This document shows, piece by piece, positions 25,040-26,408 of a DNA stretch of 26,408 nt. A program made the position numbers and the translations under genes. Origin of the DNA: Enterobacteriaceae bacterium UBA2655 (GTDB taxonomy: Bacteria > Pseudomonadota > Gammaproteobacteria > Enterobacterales > Enterobacteriaceae). Below the pieces are notes generated by a model. That model was given only the letters and a program-made list of their open reading frames with translations, did no database searches and was not told the origin of the DNA. The number at the start of each line of letters is the position of its first letter. Positions within the stretch are counted from its first letter, which is position 1. The stretch is taken from NCBI GenBank assembly GCA_002359495.1, contig DENB01000087.1, positions 1 to 26,408 of the forward strand, in the 5' to 3' direction.

Positions 25040-25062
25040 CTCCACGCGCAGGGCGTGGAGCG
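25040..25062 (-). other. Strong hairpin in hslVU leader / ftsN terminator
   Basis: GCTCCACGC (25040-25048) pairs perfectly with GCGTGGAGC (25054-25062). On the minus strand the stem is followed by CCTTTTTTCC, so it has the form of an intrinsic terminator for ftsN. It also lies only about 6 nt into the predicted hslVU transcript and 31 nt before the hslV start. A leader stem-loop that stabilises hslVU mRNA has been reported in E. coli as far as I recall. Confidence 0.8.
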
Positions 25063-25074
25063 TCATGCAACCTG

Positions 25075-25102
25075 ATATGGGGCGGGATTGACGGGTTTCA
25101 AC
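25075..25102 (-). promoter_or_regulatory. Heat-shock (sigma-32) promoter of hslVU
   Basis: On the minus strand GTTGAAA (25102-25096), 13 nt, CCCCATAT (25082-25075) fits the sigma-32 consensus CTTGAAA-N11-16-CCCCATNT at all but one position. The -35 overlaps the ftsN stop codon. The expected start is near 25068, giving a 60-nt leader before the hslV GTG. Confidence 0.85.
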
Positions 25103-26015
25103 CCCCGAGGGCGAGCGGAATGCAGTTTGCGTGGCCGGAGCCGCGCAGGCGCTTGAGCGTGCTGTCGGCGCTGCTGCGATCTTTATAAGGGCCGATCACC
25201 ACGCGGTTCCAGCCGCCGCCGCTGGTGATACGGCTTTCGAAACCTTCGAACGCCAGCGCGGCGCGCACCGATTCCGCCTGCTCGCTGCCTTTAAAGGAGC
25301 CGCACTGCACCATCCAGCGCTGAGAAGGCGCCGCTTTCTCCGCGGGCTTCGCTTTTGCCGTTTCCGCCGGCTTCGGTGCGGCGGCCGGGCGCTCAGGCTC
25401 GCGCGTGATCGGCGCAGGCTGCGACTGACGGGACGGCTGCTGAGTAGTTTGCTGCGGCGCCTGCTGGCGCGGCGGCGGCGTGGTTTGCTCCTGCAGCTGC
25501 TGACGAGCCTGCTGCTGCAACCGGCTCTGCTGCTGCAGCTGCTGTTGGTGCTGCAACGTTTGCTGGCGCTGGGCCGGCGTCTGCTCGTTCCACGGCACTT
25601 CATTCAGCTGGGTCGGCTGCTGGCGCATATCGGCCTGCATCTGCTCCAGCAGCTGGCGCTGTTCGTCGGTCAACTGCGTTTGCGACTGGACTTCGCCGCC
25701 GGCGGACGGTTCGGTCGGCGTCGGCACGGTGATCTGACGATTCTCCAGCTCTTTAATATATTTCCAGCGCTCTTCCGGCTTCGGCGGCAGACCATTGCCG
25801 TTGGCTTTATGATTCGGCATAACCGGCGCTTCATCTTTTTTATGATGCGCAAGGAACCATAAACCACCGGCAAAGGTGACCAGTACCGCAACCGCCAGTC
25901 CGATCATCAGCTTCGATGTGCCCGAACCACCTTTGCTTTTTTTGCCCCGGCTATGACTTTTTTTGCGACGCGTCCCTGTTGAACGCCCGCGGCCTACATA
26001 GTCTTTTTGTGCCAC
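25098..26015 (-). CDS. ftsN: Essential cell division protein FtsN
   Basis: The 305-residue bitopic inner-membrane protein triggers septal peptidoglycan synthesis by acting on FtsA and FtsQLB/FtsWI. A basic cytoplasmic N-terminus (AQKDYVGRG...RRKKSHSRGKKSK) precedes a transmembrane helix at about 36-56. The periplasmic essential region with PPKPEERWKYIKELENRQ and LTDEQRQLLEQMQADMRQQPTQL comes next, then a long Gln/Pro-rich linker and a C-terminal SPOR domain (about 230-305, QRWMVQCGSFKGSEQAE... to NCIPLALGG) that binds denuded glycan. The start is GTG at 26013-26015, which gives the AQxDYV N-terminus; a TTG at 26036 contains the SD-like GAAGGG. The linker is somewhat shorter than in E. coli (319 residues in total). 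Confidence 0.95.
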   Translation of the reverse strand: MAQKDYVGRGRSTGTRRKKSHSRGKKSKGGSGTSKLMIGLAVAVLVTFAGGLWFLAHHKKDEAPVMPNHKANGNGLPPKPEERWKYIKELENRQITVPTPTEPSAGGEVQSQTQLTDEQRQLLEQMQADMRQQPTQLNEVPWNEQTPAQRQQTLQHQQQLQQQSRLQQQARQQLQEQTTPPPRQQAPQQTTQQPSRQSQPAPITREPERPAAAPKPAETAKAKPAEKAAPSQRWMVQCGSFKGSEQAESVRAALAFEGFESRITSGGGWNRVVIGPYKDRSSADSTLKRLRGSGHANCIPLALGG

Positions 26016-26156
26016 TCTCGTTCCGATACCCTTCAAAAAAATGCTGCCAAATGCACGTCGAATCCCGCTACTGATCGCCCGGCAATGAGTCCGCCATGTT
26101 ACTTAAGGGTCGGAAGTTTGACCAGCGGAGTTCGCATTCAGAATTTGCTGAAAATG

Positions 26157-26173
26157 TCCTGAATTCATCAGGA
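26157..26173. repeat. Small inverted repeat at the cytR stop codon
   Basis: TCCTGA (26157-26162) pairs with TCAGGA (26168-26173) around ATTCA; the cytR TGA lies inside the right arm. Short T/A tracts flank it, but there is no real T-run, so termination is uncertain. The rest of the ftsN-cytR gap (about 150 bp) shows no clear promoter by eye. Confidence 0.4.
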
Positions 26174-26408
26174 TTTCTCGCGCCGGCAAGGAACGGCCGT
26201 GCTGCTGCGCATCTTCAGCTCGAAATCGAGCAGGCGCGAGCCGTTGTTCACCCGTCTGCCCTGCAGCTGCTCCAGCAACAGCAGCATCGCTTCGCGTCCT
26301 ATCGCATAGCGCGGCTGCGCCACGGTGGTTAAGGACGGATCGCAGTAACGCGACAGCTCGATATCGTCAAACCCGACCACGGAGAGATCCTGCGGAACGC
26401 GCAGGCCC
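26168..26408 (-). CDS. cytR: LacI-family transcriptional repressor CytR, C-terminal part (truncated by window edge)
   Basis: Only the last 79 or so codons are in the window; the frame stays open to base 26408. The readable part, GLRVPQDLSVVGFDDIELSRYCDPSLTTVAQPRY..., is the C-terminal effector-domain segment of a LacI/GalR repressor (VGFDD...PLTTV.QP pattern). EAMLLLLEQL and GSRLLDFELKMRSST match E. coli CytR, which represses nucleoside uptake and catabolism genes with CRP and responds to cytidine. The position next to ftsN is the E. coli arrangement and supports the assignment. The DNA-binding domain cannot be seen. The last ten residues are more basic than in E. coli. Confidence 0.88.
   Translation of the reverse strand, partial: GLRVPQDLSVVGFDDIELSRYCDPSLTTVAQPRYAIGREAMLLLLEQLQGRRVNNGSRLLDFELKMRSSTAVPCRREKS

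Noticed and set aside
25131..25862. 243-codon plus-strand frame over ftsN
   Set aside because: Arg/Leu-rich shadow of the Gln/Pro-rich FtsN linker; no start signal or domain.
1..26408. Mobile elements, CRISPR, tRNA/rRNA, REP/ERIC-type repeats, attachment sites
   Set aside because: None was recognised when reading both strands; no transposase, integrase or repeat-spacer pattern is present.

Overview
This window is core chromosome from a gammaproteobacterium of the order Enterobacterales. Almost every protein can be aligned from memory, residue by residue, with its Escherichia coli counterpart. Gene order combines two blocks that are far apart in E. coli: yibQ-envC / yibN-grxC-secB-gpsA-cysE-trmL, and cpxARP-fieF-pfkA-sbp-cdh-tpiA-yiiQ-fpr-...-glpXKF-zapB-rraA-hslUV-ftsN-cytR. 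That arrangement, the fairly high GC (mid-50s percent by eye), emrD between fpr and glpX, and the lack of gpmI and menA at their usual places suggest the Erwiniaceae (Pantoea/Erwinia/Mixta-like). The family call is inference; no marker gene in the window settles it.

Layout. (1) 34-2247, minus: envC and yibQ (septal murein hydrolase activation, and a periplasmic deacetylase-fold protein). (2) 2501-5624, plus: yibN, grxC, secB, gpsA, cysE, a compact run for thiol chemistry, export, phospholipid precursor and cysteine synthesis. (3) 5621-8201, minus: cpxR-cpxA with trmL close behind. Divergent cpxP at 8351 carries a CpxQ-like sRNA in its 3' UTR. (4) 8932-10029: a small accessory, AT-richer interval with a DUF2188 gene and a yciG-type KGG-repeat stress gene that is easy to miss at 59 codons. 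(5) 10128-14239, plus: fieF, pfkA (with a Cra operator), sbp, cdh. (6) 14289-16674, minus: tpiA, yiiQ, fpr. (7) emrD (plus) converges on a glpF-glpK-glpX operon (minus) controlled from a promoter with GlpR- and CRP-like sites. (8) zapB (plus), rraA (minus), then the hslVU heat-shock protease operon, ftsN and the 3' end of cytR (minus, running off the right edge).

Several genes share physiology. EnvC, ZapB and FtsN act in cell division. CpxRAP/CpxQ and HslVU handle envelope and cytoplasmic proteotoxic stress. GlpF, GlpK, GlpX, TpiA and PfkA connect glycerol uptake with glycolysis and gluconeogenesis, and GpsA draws glycerol 3-phosphate into phospholipid. Sbp and CysE belong to sulfur assimilation. 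There is no tRNA, rRNA, insertion sequence, prophage gene or CRISPR array. I do not see a clearly new biological system. The parts most worth a second look are the accessory interval between cpxP and fieF, the hairpin at the very 5' end of the predicted hslVU mRNA, the 10-bp-phased GlpR-like half-sites, the repeat-rich fpr/emrD interval, and the genes missing from otherwise conserved neighbourhoods.
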